Below are positions 19,201 through 25,757 of a stretch of DNA of 64,000 nt, one piece after another. Numbering within the stretch: the stretch's first letter is position 1; the number at the start of each line of letters is the position of its first letter. A program made the translations under genes and the position numbers. Origin of the DNA: Tritrichomonas foetus (taxonomy: Eukaryota > Parabasalia > Tritrichomonadida > Tritrichomonadidae); assembly GCA_001839685.1 (NCBI GenBank), contig MLAK01001160.1, forward strand, positions 73,645 through 137,644. The letters are read 5' to 3'. A model generated the notes under the pieces. The model was not told where the DNA came from. It saw only the letters and a program-made list of their open reading frames with translations, and ran no database searches.

Positions 19201-21083
19201 TTCTTTTCATATGAAAGTAAAGCGAAAAGTGTTTGATTGTATTTGTTAATCATCTTCTTGTTCCTTTCGTTGTTTACAACTTCATCATACTTTTGGAAAA
19301 CTGTCATTGGGCCATTAACACGCTTAATGAGTTGTCTAACCCATGCAATTCTTCCACCAATTGGTGGCATATTCTTTGGAATTGGAGGATTGTCCATTTG
19401 GGCTTTGAACCATTGTGCTACGTTATCAAGATCCTCTGTGTATCTTTGAAGGCTATGTTTGAACCATTGTGCAAGCTCTTTTTGGCCTTCTTCACGTGTC
19501 ATTGTTTCTTTAAGTGTTTCATGAAGATTAACTTCATACATAACTGTTTTAGTGACTGAAAATGCATCAGAAAGTAACTTTCTTATTTTCGCATCTTCAT
19601 TTGCACATTGTTGCTTGAAGTTTTGGTAATCTGTGACGAATTTTTGATTACGTGGATCAAGCATGAGTTCGTTCTTTGATCGGAAAGTGAAATCATCATT
19701 TTCAATGAAGTTTTTAACAATTGCTGCCATTCCTTCAACGCGGCAATCTTTAAGCCTGTTGAATTCATCGATTGTTGTGAACAAAGCAATAAGTGTTCTG
19801 CAACGATCAGAAAATGCATCAAATTTACCGAAAATAATGAAATGTGTTCGAAGCATTCTTTCGGAACCTTCTGGTTCACCTTCTGGAATGACCTTCTTCT
19901 TCATTGTGTTATTGTAAACGTCTTGGAAGCTTAAATTAAGATCGATGCAAGATTGGAATTTCTTGATTAATTCTTGACGATCTTGTTCGTGGAGTGCGCC
20001 ACCTCTGTTGATGTAACGGCATGAAGTATTAATCATTTGGTTTGTAACCTTCTTCAAAAGTGTGCAGATTCTCTGAGGACTTCGATAATATCGGGAAATG
20101 TTATGAACCATTGAAACGCTTGTGATGAGTCCTGGAATCAGTTCAACGCATTCGGGTGGATCGAGGGCATATAACAATTCTGTATACTTTTCGAGTGATG
20201 ATAAAAACTTAACGTTATCTTTGGCTTCGTTTGCGGATTCTGTAATTTTGACATCGAGTTCGTTCCATAGAGTGACGATAGGATGTTTAGCTGCTTTGAC
20301 AACAGAAATAACGATTCTCATTGGCAATTGTTTGATAGATTCGACAAGTGCTGAAAAGATGGACATTCTTTCACGCCAGTAGTCCATTTCTGCGCGTGGA
20401 CCACTTGTTTCATCTTCCTGACGAACTTGTTCTGTTACAGAAAGCAAGTTTTGGATTTGAACGCACCACTTTTGCATATATTTGGCGAATTTGTGGCAAA
20501 TAACGTCATCGCGGGCAGCTGCGAGAATTGAAGCAGATTCCATTGTGACGTCGTGTAAGTTTGGTTGCTCAAGAATGACCGCTTTTCCAGTTGATACGAT
20601 TGCTTGTGAAACTGTTTCTGCCTTTCGATTGATGGTGTCAACGAGCTGTTTAAGCTCTTTCTGGTTGACATCTGGGTCGCATTGATCGATAGCTGTGCTG
20701 ATAACTGTCGAATATGAATCAGAAAACATCGAATGGAAAGATTGAACTGGATCGCCGTAGATGACACCTGCAGCAAGCGTATTATCCATGTTGGTTGGTG
20801 TAACACCAGCCTTGTCGATTTCGATCTTGATGAAATATGGTATGACTATACATGAAGGTCCTGGATAATCAGCTGGCTCGGTTGAAATTGAGGCAACTAA
20901 AGGTTGACGCGAAGTAACGAAAAAGAAAAGCGCGTTTTTGTCTTCAGCTTGGAAGAAATGGTTAATTATTCCCATATCTTCTCCACTGAGACCGTTCGAC
21001 CATTCGTCGACCGGACGAGGGTCGGAATAGTTTAAAGCTTCTGCGAGCTTTGTAAAAACAAATTTAACTCGTGGATCAGCCAT
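7206..21083 (-). CDS. Axonemal outer-arm dynein heavy chain, gamma type (DNAH5/DNAH8-like)
   Basis: This is the ATP-driven microtubule motor of flagellar outer arms. The 4625-residue length is full size. It has an N-terminal tail, then a linker, then six AAA modules. P-loops: AAA1 GPAGTGKT (about residue 1876), AAA2 GHSGTGKT (about 2161), AAA3 GDSGTAKT (about 2493), AAA4 GVGGSGKQS (about 2859). The coiled-coil stalk with the microtubule-binding tip lies at about 3100-3430, and the C-terminal domain ends RHWVMRGVCMTTI. The AAA1 stretch through FDEFNRIELDVLSVAAQQV and the C-terminal YVCPVY...RTDLNY are closest, from memory, to gamma-class outer-arm chains rather than cytoplasmic dynein. Start: ATG at 21081-21083, giving MADPRVKF. 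A Lys/Glu-rich insert interrupts AAA6 (residues about 4040-4083). No intron interrupts 13.9 kb. Codons end in C or G more often than in neighbouring genes, suggesting high expression. Its presence shows that the organism builds motile flagella. Confidence 0.96.
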   Translation of the reverse strand: MADPRVKFVFTKLAEALNYSDPRPVDEWSNGLSGEDMGIINHFFQAEDKNALFFFVTSRQPLVASISTEPADYPGPSCIVIPYFIKIEIDKAGVTPTNMDNTLAAGVIYGDPVQSFHSMFSDSYSTVISTAIDQCDPDVNQKELKQLVDTINRKAETVSQAIVSTGKAVILEQPNLHDVTMESASILAAARDDVICHKFAKYMQKWCVQIQNLLSVTEQVRQEDETSGPRAEMDYWRERMSIFSALVESIKQLPMRIVISVVKAAKHPIVTLWNELDVKITESANEAKDNVKFLSSLEKYTELLYALDPPECVELIPGLITSVSMVHNISRYYRSPQRICTLLKKVTNQMINTSCRYINRGGALHEQDRQELIKKFQSCIDLNLSFQDVYNNTMKKKVIPEGEPEGSERMLRTHFIIFGKFDAFSDRCRTLIALFTTIDEFNRLKDCRVEGMAAIVKNFIENDDFTFRSKNELMLDPRNQKFVTDYQNFKQQCANEDAKIRKLLSDAFSVTKTVMYEVNLHETLKETMTREEGQKELAQWFKHSLQRYTEDLDNVAQWFKAQMDNPPIPKNMPPIGGRIAWVRQLIKRVNGPMTVFQKYDEVVNNERNKKMINKYNQTLFALLSYEKKYENSFTELSTLLKKEMQNTLIKMDANHALTVNFSQDVLRTYQEANTFKRLGFELPKGFDAILANEQQIKYCRSELANLLVRHANVLDVIHETFEDLFTDAKNKLDKVIEPGGQTLTWSSLSVTKYLDEVRAKIGMIEEALNKVNDIRTFSINKSLQEITETRLIPEFKNPITDTQELIDMVRVASLEATKKIQARVQGIQASVCEILRIIATVSEIGVTKDDDEEHIFQLLQDEHIMVIWTHPVFSLFKMYEGMTNRAVLQSFQYSINDLCTILQSDDPKVPALFQSELKPTVPELSISPDLQGLQHTLSEVVRVIINSTREIGTWPTIMFENTLLEEAKAAQNQQQMVLADDDSESQELMPVQVQEVRPLNYFTVLTRDNTGIALLVSMTNKMFQFESKVASYISKFAPYSHLYESDGDKAFAEFEATNPSIREIKEQMDKFLVLEQAIEEIEEKNRVGPIILDCEGVKQALVGEAKKWKQKYGDLLNKIGRTDMIKLSEFMEKMKNSLSKNISSLEELRNAMDSLKKVRSMAAKIDIKMAPIDESYLLLSKYNIVVPQEELDQYEGLTYNWKKLCELEHQQQTVLQKVSPQFKDQVIEGMDQFLVEFHAFLKSYHEEGPMAPGLTPAEASEKLKTFQHQFDNFTKRWATYSGGQELFGLPRTELPELADLAKQLKLLNQLYGLYNEVNSYTRSIRDVLWVNVKFSDIEAIMTDFQSKARRLPSDMKNWPAYIDLQNKIDNFVDTMPILDALSNPAVQDCHWKQIIELTGCELDTDKDVFRLGHVFDAGLLDHKDDVHDICNAAQQEAKILAKLKEIEADWQTTEFTFAPFKDMKDVLLKGAETTEIVTKIEDSVVVLSSLNSNRFVGRFKKDVELWMKKLTTSSSVINEWQQVQSMWIYLEAVFSGGDIAKYMTQETKAFAQINKNWLTVMKNANDIKNVVAVCYGDEGLQKLFMHLLEQLQKCQKALAGYIEKKRAAFPRFYFVSDPTILEILGQASNPQAIQPHLQSIFDNLVHLDFDTLQFNKVLGFRSNEGEQVQFTNPFLAQGNVEVWLNDLVKRMCATVRDICSDMAQQMMKFDTEQWVNAKFPAQILLLAMMLWWTDRTEDALRRASGKNKKVLNETLTEFDNRFKELVKIAGSLDKGNKLKSLHVEVLITLFLHNLDIYRQLVNSGITSPRHFDWQKQMRYYWQFDGRKCVVSITDVDREYSYEYLGCTSRLVITPLTDRCYITLAQALGLSMGGAPAGPAGTGKTETVKDMAKALGIMCVVFNCSDQMNYQALGRIFRGLAQAGVWGDFDEFNRIELDVLSVAAQQVACVFNACRERARLFKFTDGSMVELDNRVAIFITMNPGYAGRQELPENLKIQFRMVAMMVPDRRLIMKVKLASSGFSLYEELSDKFALLYVLCSEQLSKQIHYDWGLRNILSVLRFSKEVRANNPTQNERQLLMKVLKNMNLSKLVDDDEPLFLNLLGDVFTGVQVDSAADQDIINAVIRNAKADGLDPYQKWLDKVNQLFETTEVRHGIMVLGHSGTGKTACITTIIKALSDERGPHKLLTMNPKAITSSQMFGILDPSSNDWTDGIFSALWRIACKKTNEHVWLGLDGPVDAIWIENLNSVLDDNKTLTLANGDRLPMPNTVKLLFEVASLDNASPATVSRAGMIYIPSHVLGWRPLAESWANKEDFAPIKSTFLQLIDNLEDCFNNQLKKLTLVMQTSQVHIITTLLHIFEAMISTKDDDGYIKLNVTDPNLLKQFLIFAQMWAFGGFLDYENRIKFSNYLYQKYKKELPSDIDPNRLFDYVVDVESGGKWINWETRLQAYEYPVKGDAPEYHSILVPTIDNTQVEYLLNLLANSGRSVLLLGDSGTAKTATINTFLSKFDKEKWATKTFNFSSATTPYLFQTSIESIVEKTIGTTFGPIGGKKMEVFIDDISMPLINEWGDQVTNEIVRQLMEEHGFYSLEKPGEFTTIIKTQFLAAMCTPGGGRNDIPSRLKRHFAVFNCIMPDEKSIDRIYSTIIQGYFTNERGFSPGIVNLAQNVVKAIREVWQNTKVKMLPTPAKFHYVFNLRDLSRITQGIIQINSRYVNSPEMFVALWAHECIRVFPDKFVCKEDKDWFYNMLQRVGCENFGDNYEGILSESSTRLFCSFMTDIDYSLYEGVEENKIPRIYENVSTFDALNQRCQEFMKEHNQKPSTKGKKLDLVLFDDAMNHLCRISRIIGMQRGHAMLVGVGGSGKQSLTRLASTILGFEIFQITPGRAYSTNDFLADLRELYRRAGVLNKATTFIFTDNEVKEEAFLEFINNILTTGEIANLFSRDNYEALMGDMRPIFIKECKGQVDTDENVWNYFISRVKFNLHIVLCFSPVGEQFRTRNLKFPGLFNCCTIDWFTHWPHQGLVSVASNFISQIDIVSQTADLKDRLSECFADIHECVHEGTEEYFSRFRRRTFVTPKSYLSFLSSFKTLYMKQLTKIQGDASRMKEGLEKIREAKDQVAVMKGALVEQENQLHIAQQAAEQMLEGLTVKRNEAEVQRQEVQLIKEEQQREADAIRVIQEEAQRELELAEPALQRAKLALNSIQAKDINELSGYGNPANLIRRIVDGVSILRYQKILPYECEQLTVKDPATGQQVEMNSIFPSWTGLGQTMLKNGDFLKSLFGYDLEFINEEMCDLLQPYLGMVDFTYDAAKMSSGAAAGLCSWVRNMVEYHEVEKVVRPKKLAAAAAQANLERAQAELAKIEAQLAEKEAALAELQRSYDEAIAKQQGYKQKAEATQKKLHSAQALIDALSGEKGRWENEAETLNDSIFKTVGNATIGAAFNSYCGMFNHTLRHSFLNEKWPSILGKHTIPSHREIDIISLFVNEAILDQWQLQGLPSDELSRQNGVICTNAPTYPLLIDPQGQAHRWITQRHKSDNLIITSFEHRYFKTHVENALQDGRPLLVEDCGEEIDPLLDNVLAKNFITTGRLVQVSLAGREVIVSEGFQLYFTTKLANPKFSPETFAKTAVIEFSVTQFGLEEQLLNLVILREKENLENERQRLLEQVAGLRKMLIDLEDQLLEQLRSSQGNLLENTTLITTLASTKQKSQENKESLASAMETNQKITKSREDYRPVAVRGAVIYFLIQEMSLVNPMYQVSLNQFLGKFYEAIETAEKDNFPKRRIENIINTLTKICWAYIVCGLYEKDKLLFCLQLALKIEMSLPPELNPIDFNDYQTYIKAGAALAPGASSNMDEPLDPVFESVRDNIMALSQLNSLRGLISHISGSPHEWAKLMSSQAPEEDPLPNFGQTKPEDVKPFTRAVIIRALRPDRAIFASTKYIVEFLGKEFIEFPNVQMDKVAAEAGNKSPVIFLLSPGSDPTPLVEEAAKRAKKELNTVSMGQGREEFAENFINQSKVKGEWVLLQNCHLGLKYMATLFEKYKADALAEAAASKEDEKKDGEKKEGEKAPPKKPNDKNKDAPKVTHEDYRLWITTEVHPKFPVSLLQLSIKLTNEPPAGAKASMKRTLSSITQQMIDTMETPEWHRLIYILAFFNTTVQERRKFGPLGWAIPYEFNASDFSASLAFMASQITDAAKTSKGWFDESFWQTVRYGVCEIHYGGRVTDELDRRLIKTIGEHYFNNQRAFCLNAEMSAFDGSKGDYPIPDCQQVSQFIEKANLIPQNDPPDVFGLHSLADVKLRRDQANEIFQKIIDIQPKESAVGGMTREDVVLQKIHDLLPNVPPNFNMETVRAKVEERKQKPLDICCKQEIERMQNVLNSLRSTLTDLELAIDGSIVMNDLLYNAMNSLYDGRIPQHWRKISWPAVGLKDWFDQVKLRYDQYAKWIETGRVETFWLGGMFNPAGFLTSLRQETCRIEKWSLDQTFLMSEVQNPNKQPGNDKDNRGNENKIYIRGIFLEGARWYKSVGSNNSNAWGLTELVTSTGRKGGKPVGELRNEMPLIKLWPMKRDAQNKEVPFKTDSDTYVCPVYSNANRTDLNYVFDIPLRSLSGSVRARHWVMRGVCMTTI

Positions 21084-23315
21084 GAAAAGTTTCTTCGAAG
21101 TTTAATTAATTTATAAATTTTTTTTCAAAAAAATTGATGAATAATTGTAGAATAGAAAATAATTACGTCATTTGAGTGCATTTTAATCGTTGATCGGTGA
21201 AATCGAGAGGAAAATGAAATAATTTGAGAAAAACGTATTTCTAAATTCAATAAGCAAAATAAAACGGCCGAAAAAATCCGTTTTATTTTTATTGAGGAAT
21301 GATTTTTTTCATCTCTTTAAAATCTAATTGTATTTCAATAGTAGATTCTTTCTAACTTATCATTAAAATATGAGGTGAGATGGCCGTTTGTTAATTCGAA
21401 TTTCTCTAGATATTTGGTTGGTCACTTAAAAAATGAATATAGTTAAGAGCTTCTGTAGTTAACCAGTAACTTTCTCGATCATTCATTCTGAATGAGATAA
21501 AAAGAAACTCTTTTCAGAGTTAATTGATTACTATATAGTAAATATGATGAAATGAAATAGTCAGTGAAAATATTCAAATTTTTAGTAAATGTCAATCAAA
21601 TTTCAATTGTGAGTGGAAGTTGATATTCTGTAAAAATCTTTCATATTTTAAAAGTTGAGAGAGTTAGGAACATTTCTTTAATATGTTTTCGCATACAGGC
21701 ACTTCCAATAACTAACCTTGTACAATTTTTAACTTTAATAACTGATGTACCTCAATAATAGACTGTGTGAGCATTATTTGTTGCAAAATCTTATTTATAA
21801 AGCAGGATAAAATGTGAATAACTTCAAGTTTAGATATTGTTGTGACGTTTCATAGATTGTAGTCTGTCTCTGAACATCAGTTGTGATAATACCAAAATTT
21901 TTGGTGTTATATGAAAATATGAAAACAAGGGATGATGTGTCCTGAAGGGAAAAAAATATGTATATCATTTAAGAATTGTAATCTCTGTCTCAATGACAAA
22001 ATCACAATGATATTAAATCGAGGTAGTAGCGGTAATATGACATTTTGGGGTGTATATACATAGTAATCACAGGTATATAAAGTAATTCACAAATCGAATT
22101 TTTAGAAAATCTTTTTGTGCAAATCTCCAATTGAAAACTCATAATAGTTTAATCTTAAAAATCTGCATTTAGACTAATTTTGCAATCGTGTATGTGCAAT
22201 GTTTGGAGATTATAAAGAAAATAAAGGTGTGATTTTATTGTGGTTATTTCTAGAAATTATGATTTGCTCCTTTTTATGTGAATATTAAATGTGATTTCGG
22301 CATATCTGATACCAAAGTTTGCAGATATTTATTGTAGATTCTTATTGCACACAATATGTGAGAATGTGATCTTTCTTCTCATATTATTGGATAAACAACA
22401 ATTTGTAAATTAATGCAATTTAATAAACTGAGTTCTAAAAATTGTGATTAGATAAGCAAGATACCGAACCAATTTGTTATGCCGATACTATCCATGAAAT
22501 TTTAACGAATAATGCTATAGAATCATGAGGAGAAAGATTATTGAAACACAAACCTCATTTTCGATTAGATCAAACTCTTTAATTCATCATTTGCTTGGGT
22601 AGAATTGAATTCCCACATTTTTATGGATGAGTCACCACTTTTAAACAAGGCAATCTAAAAAAAACTGATATTCATATTGAGTAGAAACGCTGAGATCTTT
22701 CTGCTATGGCACTTAGAAAATAAACCATTATTCCACAATGCATCAAAATCATTTCAATTATGTTTGAATAAAAGAAATCATCCAGAAAAACCAATTATAA
22801 TATATTGTGATGGGTTAAGTGAAAAATAAGCTGGAAAAAATTGAAGAATTCTTTATAGATGAAAGATATGTTGAGGTGGGTTTCAAATTTCCAAGATTGT
22901 TATATTTATTATATGTTAATTTTTGGCAAAATATAAATCACTATTTAAGTTCACTAAGTTGGAAAAAATCATAATAAACAAATTGATGATAAAGGAGCAA
23001 ATGCTATTCTACAAACATGGAAAAAGAGAACCAAAATAATCAACATCATAGTCATGAATATAAATGCCACGATAAGAGGCAGCAAGTGTTACTATGCAAC
23101 ATACAATAATGGAATATAAGATTCGATGAGTGGATCTTGATGTTCTAATTTGTTTTAAATAAATAGTTATTCGTCCAAATTTTCGGTATTAATGATTTTT
23201 ATAAGAAAATGAAGAAAGTAAAAAGAAGAAAGAAAGAAAAAACAATAAAGAAAGTAAAAAGAAGAAAGTAAAAAGAAAGAAAAGGTCTCAGTTTGAGGTG
23301 TTCATAAAAGGTTTA
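21084..23315. other. 2.2 kb spacer upstream of the dynein gene, possible decayed coding fragments
   Basis: This is the longest gene-free stretch. It should include the dynein promoter, but I see no Inr-type TCAY(A/T) motif close to the ATG. From about 22450 to 23120, short runs read like coding sequence interrupted by stops, for example the plus frame of 22960-23119, which has about 50 sense codons before TAA. None contains a motif I can name. A decayed gene or mobile element is possible but unproven. Confidence 0.35.
23211..23284. repeat. AG-rich imperfect repeat
   Basis: An almost pure purine tract on the plus strand, with a segment AAGAAAGTAAAAAGAAGAAA present twice, some 36 bases apart. 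It lies just beyond the 3' end of the minus-strand gene that follows, so it would read as a pyrimidine tract in any read-through transcript. Confidence 0.8.
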
Positions 23316-23942
23316 TCAATAATCATAATCTGAATCATCATGCCCAATAATGTGCTGATTAGGTACATTATTTTCTAAAGCATGCATTTGCATTCGTAAA
23401 ACACGTTTTTCAGCTCGAGCTGTGCCGATTATTTGTGATCTCTCAAGTCTGTTTGTATATTCTTTTGTAATACTTTTCATATTCATTGGTTGATGTGGTG
23501 ATCTACGTGCACGTTCATATCGTTCTTCAGCTCGATGATCATATTCGGTATTCCTCAAATATAATGGAACATCAGATCTATTAGCTTTTTCTGGCTGGAA
23601 AACATCGTCAATATCTTCTAAATTATCTTTCAATTTTTGCGAAACTTCTTCAATAAGAGACGAAATTCGAACATTTGAATCATCTTGAATTTGCGACCTT
23701 TGTTCCTGTTGCCTCCTGAGGCGAAGATCAACAATTTTGGATTGAAAGGCTGGCGATTTCTCCTCAGATACAGTTTTCTTATCTTTCTTGAAATGAAGAG
23801 GAATTTGGGGATCTGTTGGCATGCCATATGATGATGCAAGCATATTGAATATATTTCGGCAAAAATCACAATTAATATTTTGTTCTGGTTCTTTTTCACG
23901 TGGTGATCTGGTCTTTCGAAGGCTGTTTGGAGTTCGATCCAT
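23316..23942 (-). CDS. Unrecognised charged 208-residue protein
   Basis: An intact frame runs from ATG (23940-23942) to TGA. The product has a basic, Ser/Pro-containing N terminus (RTPNSLRKTRSPREK), a single CDFC pair near residue 26, a middle rich in Arg, Gln and Glu that could form helices or a coiled coil, and an acidic, Tyr-ending tail (HDDSDYDY). There is no signal peptide, membrane span or catalytic motif. The SP and TP sites near the N terminus could be kinase targets. It lies downstream of the Myb gene on the same strand, 265 bases away, with no sign of shared function. The coding call rests on a long ATG-initiated frame with less biased composition than the flanking spacer. Confidence 0.7.
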   Translation of the reverse strand: MDRTPNSLRKTRSPREKEPEQNINCDFCRNIFNMLASSYGMPTDPQIPLHFKKDKKTVSEEKSPAFQSKIVDLRLRRQQEQRSQIQDDSNVRISSLIEEVSQKLKDNLEDIDDVFQPEKANRSDVPLYLRNTEYDHRAEERYERARRSPHQPMNMKSITKEYTNRLERSQIIGTARAEKRVLRMQMHALENNVPNQHIIGHDDSDYDY

Positions 23943-24207
23943 GATTTTGGACTTTCTAAACGTACATATACATTAGATAATCAAAAAGTAAAATCTGAGA
24001 TTTAAAGGCTTATTTGGTCGATTAATGAAATAATGAAATTGCCATAAAACAAGCTTCCATTATGAAATTGTTAAATTTGAATAATAGAAGATAAGAAAAG
24101 ATTTGATTTGAAACAAAAGCGCATCATAGTTTATTATAAATAGTATAGTTTGAGTAAAATATATTAAACTCAAATATTTCCGCAAATTTCCTAAAATCTC
24201 CGATAGT

Positions 24208-24747
24208 CTAGGAATAAAAGCAATCAACATCAGTGAAATAAGACATTTCAACAGTTGCATCATAAGCAATCGTATTTATTAAAGCTTGTAATTGTTGATC
24301 ATCCAATTCGATAACATTTTCTATATTATCAAGATTTTCCATATGATGAATTGTTTTTGTATCATTACTTAATCCATTTTTGTTTGAATATAAAATATTA
24401 TAAGATAATTCCGTCATATTATGTTTGGTTAAATATTTCCATCGATTGCGAATGTTGATATCTGTCCTTCCTGGAAATGATTTTGAAATCAACTTCCATT
24501 TTCTTCCGATTGTGTGAACTTTCTCTCGAAGATGCTCATCTTCTTCGTCTGTCCATTTTCCATTAACTGCTAATGGCGATAAGTAATTAATCCATCTCTC
24601 TCTACATTGGCGTGTGTTTCGATTTTTCATTTTAGATGCAACAAACGCCCATCTATGTTCTCCATATTTTTCAACAAGTTTCTTGAGTTTCATGTCATCT
24701 TCAACTGTGAATGCATTTTTCTTGATTTTGAGTCCAAGTGAGTGCAT
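24208..24747 (-). CDS. Two-repeat Myb DNA-binding protein
   Basis: Likely a sequence-specific transcription factor. In trichomonads small R2R3-type Myb proteins form a large family, and some are known to control iron-responsive surface-protein genes. The first repeat begins KKNAFTVEDDMKLKKLV and has its third helix in NTRQCRERWINYL. The second begins GKWTDEEDEHLREKV and ends IRNRWKYLTKHN. Spaced Trp or aromatic residues are kept (the first position of repeat 1 is Phe instead of Trp, as is common). The tail is short and acidic. I start at ATG 24745-24747 (MHSLGLKIKK), giving 179 residues; the frame is open for 29 more codons upstream but without an ATG. TAG-free end at 24208. Confidence 0.88.
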   Translation of the reverse strand: MHSLGLKIKKNAFTVEDDMKLKKLVEKYGEHRWAFVASKMKNRNTRQCRERWINYLSPLAVNGKWTDEEDEHLREKVHTIGRKWKLISKSFPGRTDINIRNRWKYLTKHNMTELSYNILYSNKNGLSNDTKTIHHMENLDNIENVIELDDQQLQALINTIAYDATVEMSYFTDVDCFYS

Positions 24748-25757
24748 TTGATTTGATGTTCTTCGAGATAATATTTCAATGATGTGAAATTTGATGCGGA
24801 TGAGGGTTGAGAGTCCATTGAAAATTATATTCAAACCTTAATCTGATTTTTGTATTGATTGAGAAGTGTTTATTTCAATTCTTTCAATTACAGATTCATT
24901 ATTAATAATATGTTGCATTGAAAAGATTAAATTTACTTAAATTGAATGCGATTGAAATAATACAAAAAGGTGAATCATAGAAAATTGATGTCATTTGAAT
25001 AAATTAAATAAATTACCTTCATGTGCAAAAAGTGAAGCATCAGAATTTTTACTCGGAAACTTCGCAAATATTTCAGAAATTGTATAAAATATTCATAAAA
25101 CGGGGTTTTTGATACAAATCGTCATATGTCGTCATATTATACCATTAATTCACCTTCTTTTAAGAAACTTTCTTATTTCTTTCAAAGGGTTAATACATCT
25201 TTCAAATATCCGCTTTTGAATATTGGAAATGTAATCCTATTACATATTTATATACAACTCATTAATCTATTTTCATATCTAAATTATTTTTCTGAGCCAA
25301 AATATATCTAAAACAAAGAAGAAAAAAAATTGACCGGAAGAAAAGACCTACAAAAAGAATATATTTTTAATAAAAAGAAAAATACTAGATAATAGAGGCA
25401 TTAATTCATTGAATTGTAAAGTCAATGATCGGCTCGATTTTGTTACGTTCTCAGTTAACTATGATGATATTAACACAAATACATAATTCGAAATGGAAAC
25501 AACGGAACTTTTTGTATTGATCACTTTTGGGCCTGCAAGATTTCTTTATATCAGTATATTTGTAAACAATAATGAATGGATGAGGTATTATTTAATGCGG
25601 AATTTACTCGAAACAATTCAATATTTAAGTGATTGAGATGAATGGTAAGATCCATTTTTTACTATTTTTAAAATTAATGATTAATTCATCGATGATAAAT
25701 CGATAATTAATAGTTAATGAATCAACAATGAAGATTTAATGAATCGATAATGATTTA
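24748..25757. other. AT-rich spacer, nothing firm
   Basis: This 1 kb lies between the Myb promoter side and the 3' end of the Sel1-repeat kinase. It holds one 61-codon ATG frame (25126-25311, plus) of hydrophobic, low-complexity content that is probably chance. At 25670-25760 there are repeated near-palindromic TTAATGATTAAT / ATCGAT-type words. Confidence 0.5.

Noticed and set aside
7342..20806. Many 60-240 codon frames on both strands within the dynein gene
   Set aside because: They overlap a complete, motif-rich dynein frame and arise from its G/C-ending codons. None has a recognisable domain.
22441..22640. A gene using TGA as a sense codon in the 2.2 kb spacer
   Set aside because: TAA stops interrupt it as well, and TGA clearly terminates other genes here (for example the BEACH gene), so a recoded gene is unlikely.
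25126..25311. 61-codon ATG frame between Myb and Sel1-kinase genes
   Set aside because: Hydrophobic AT-driven content with no motif. Frames of this size are expected by chance in such sequence.
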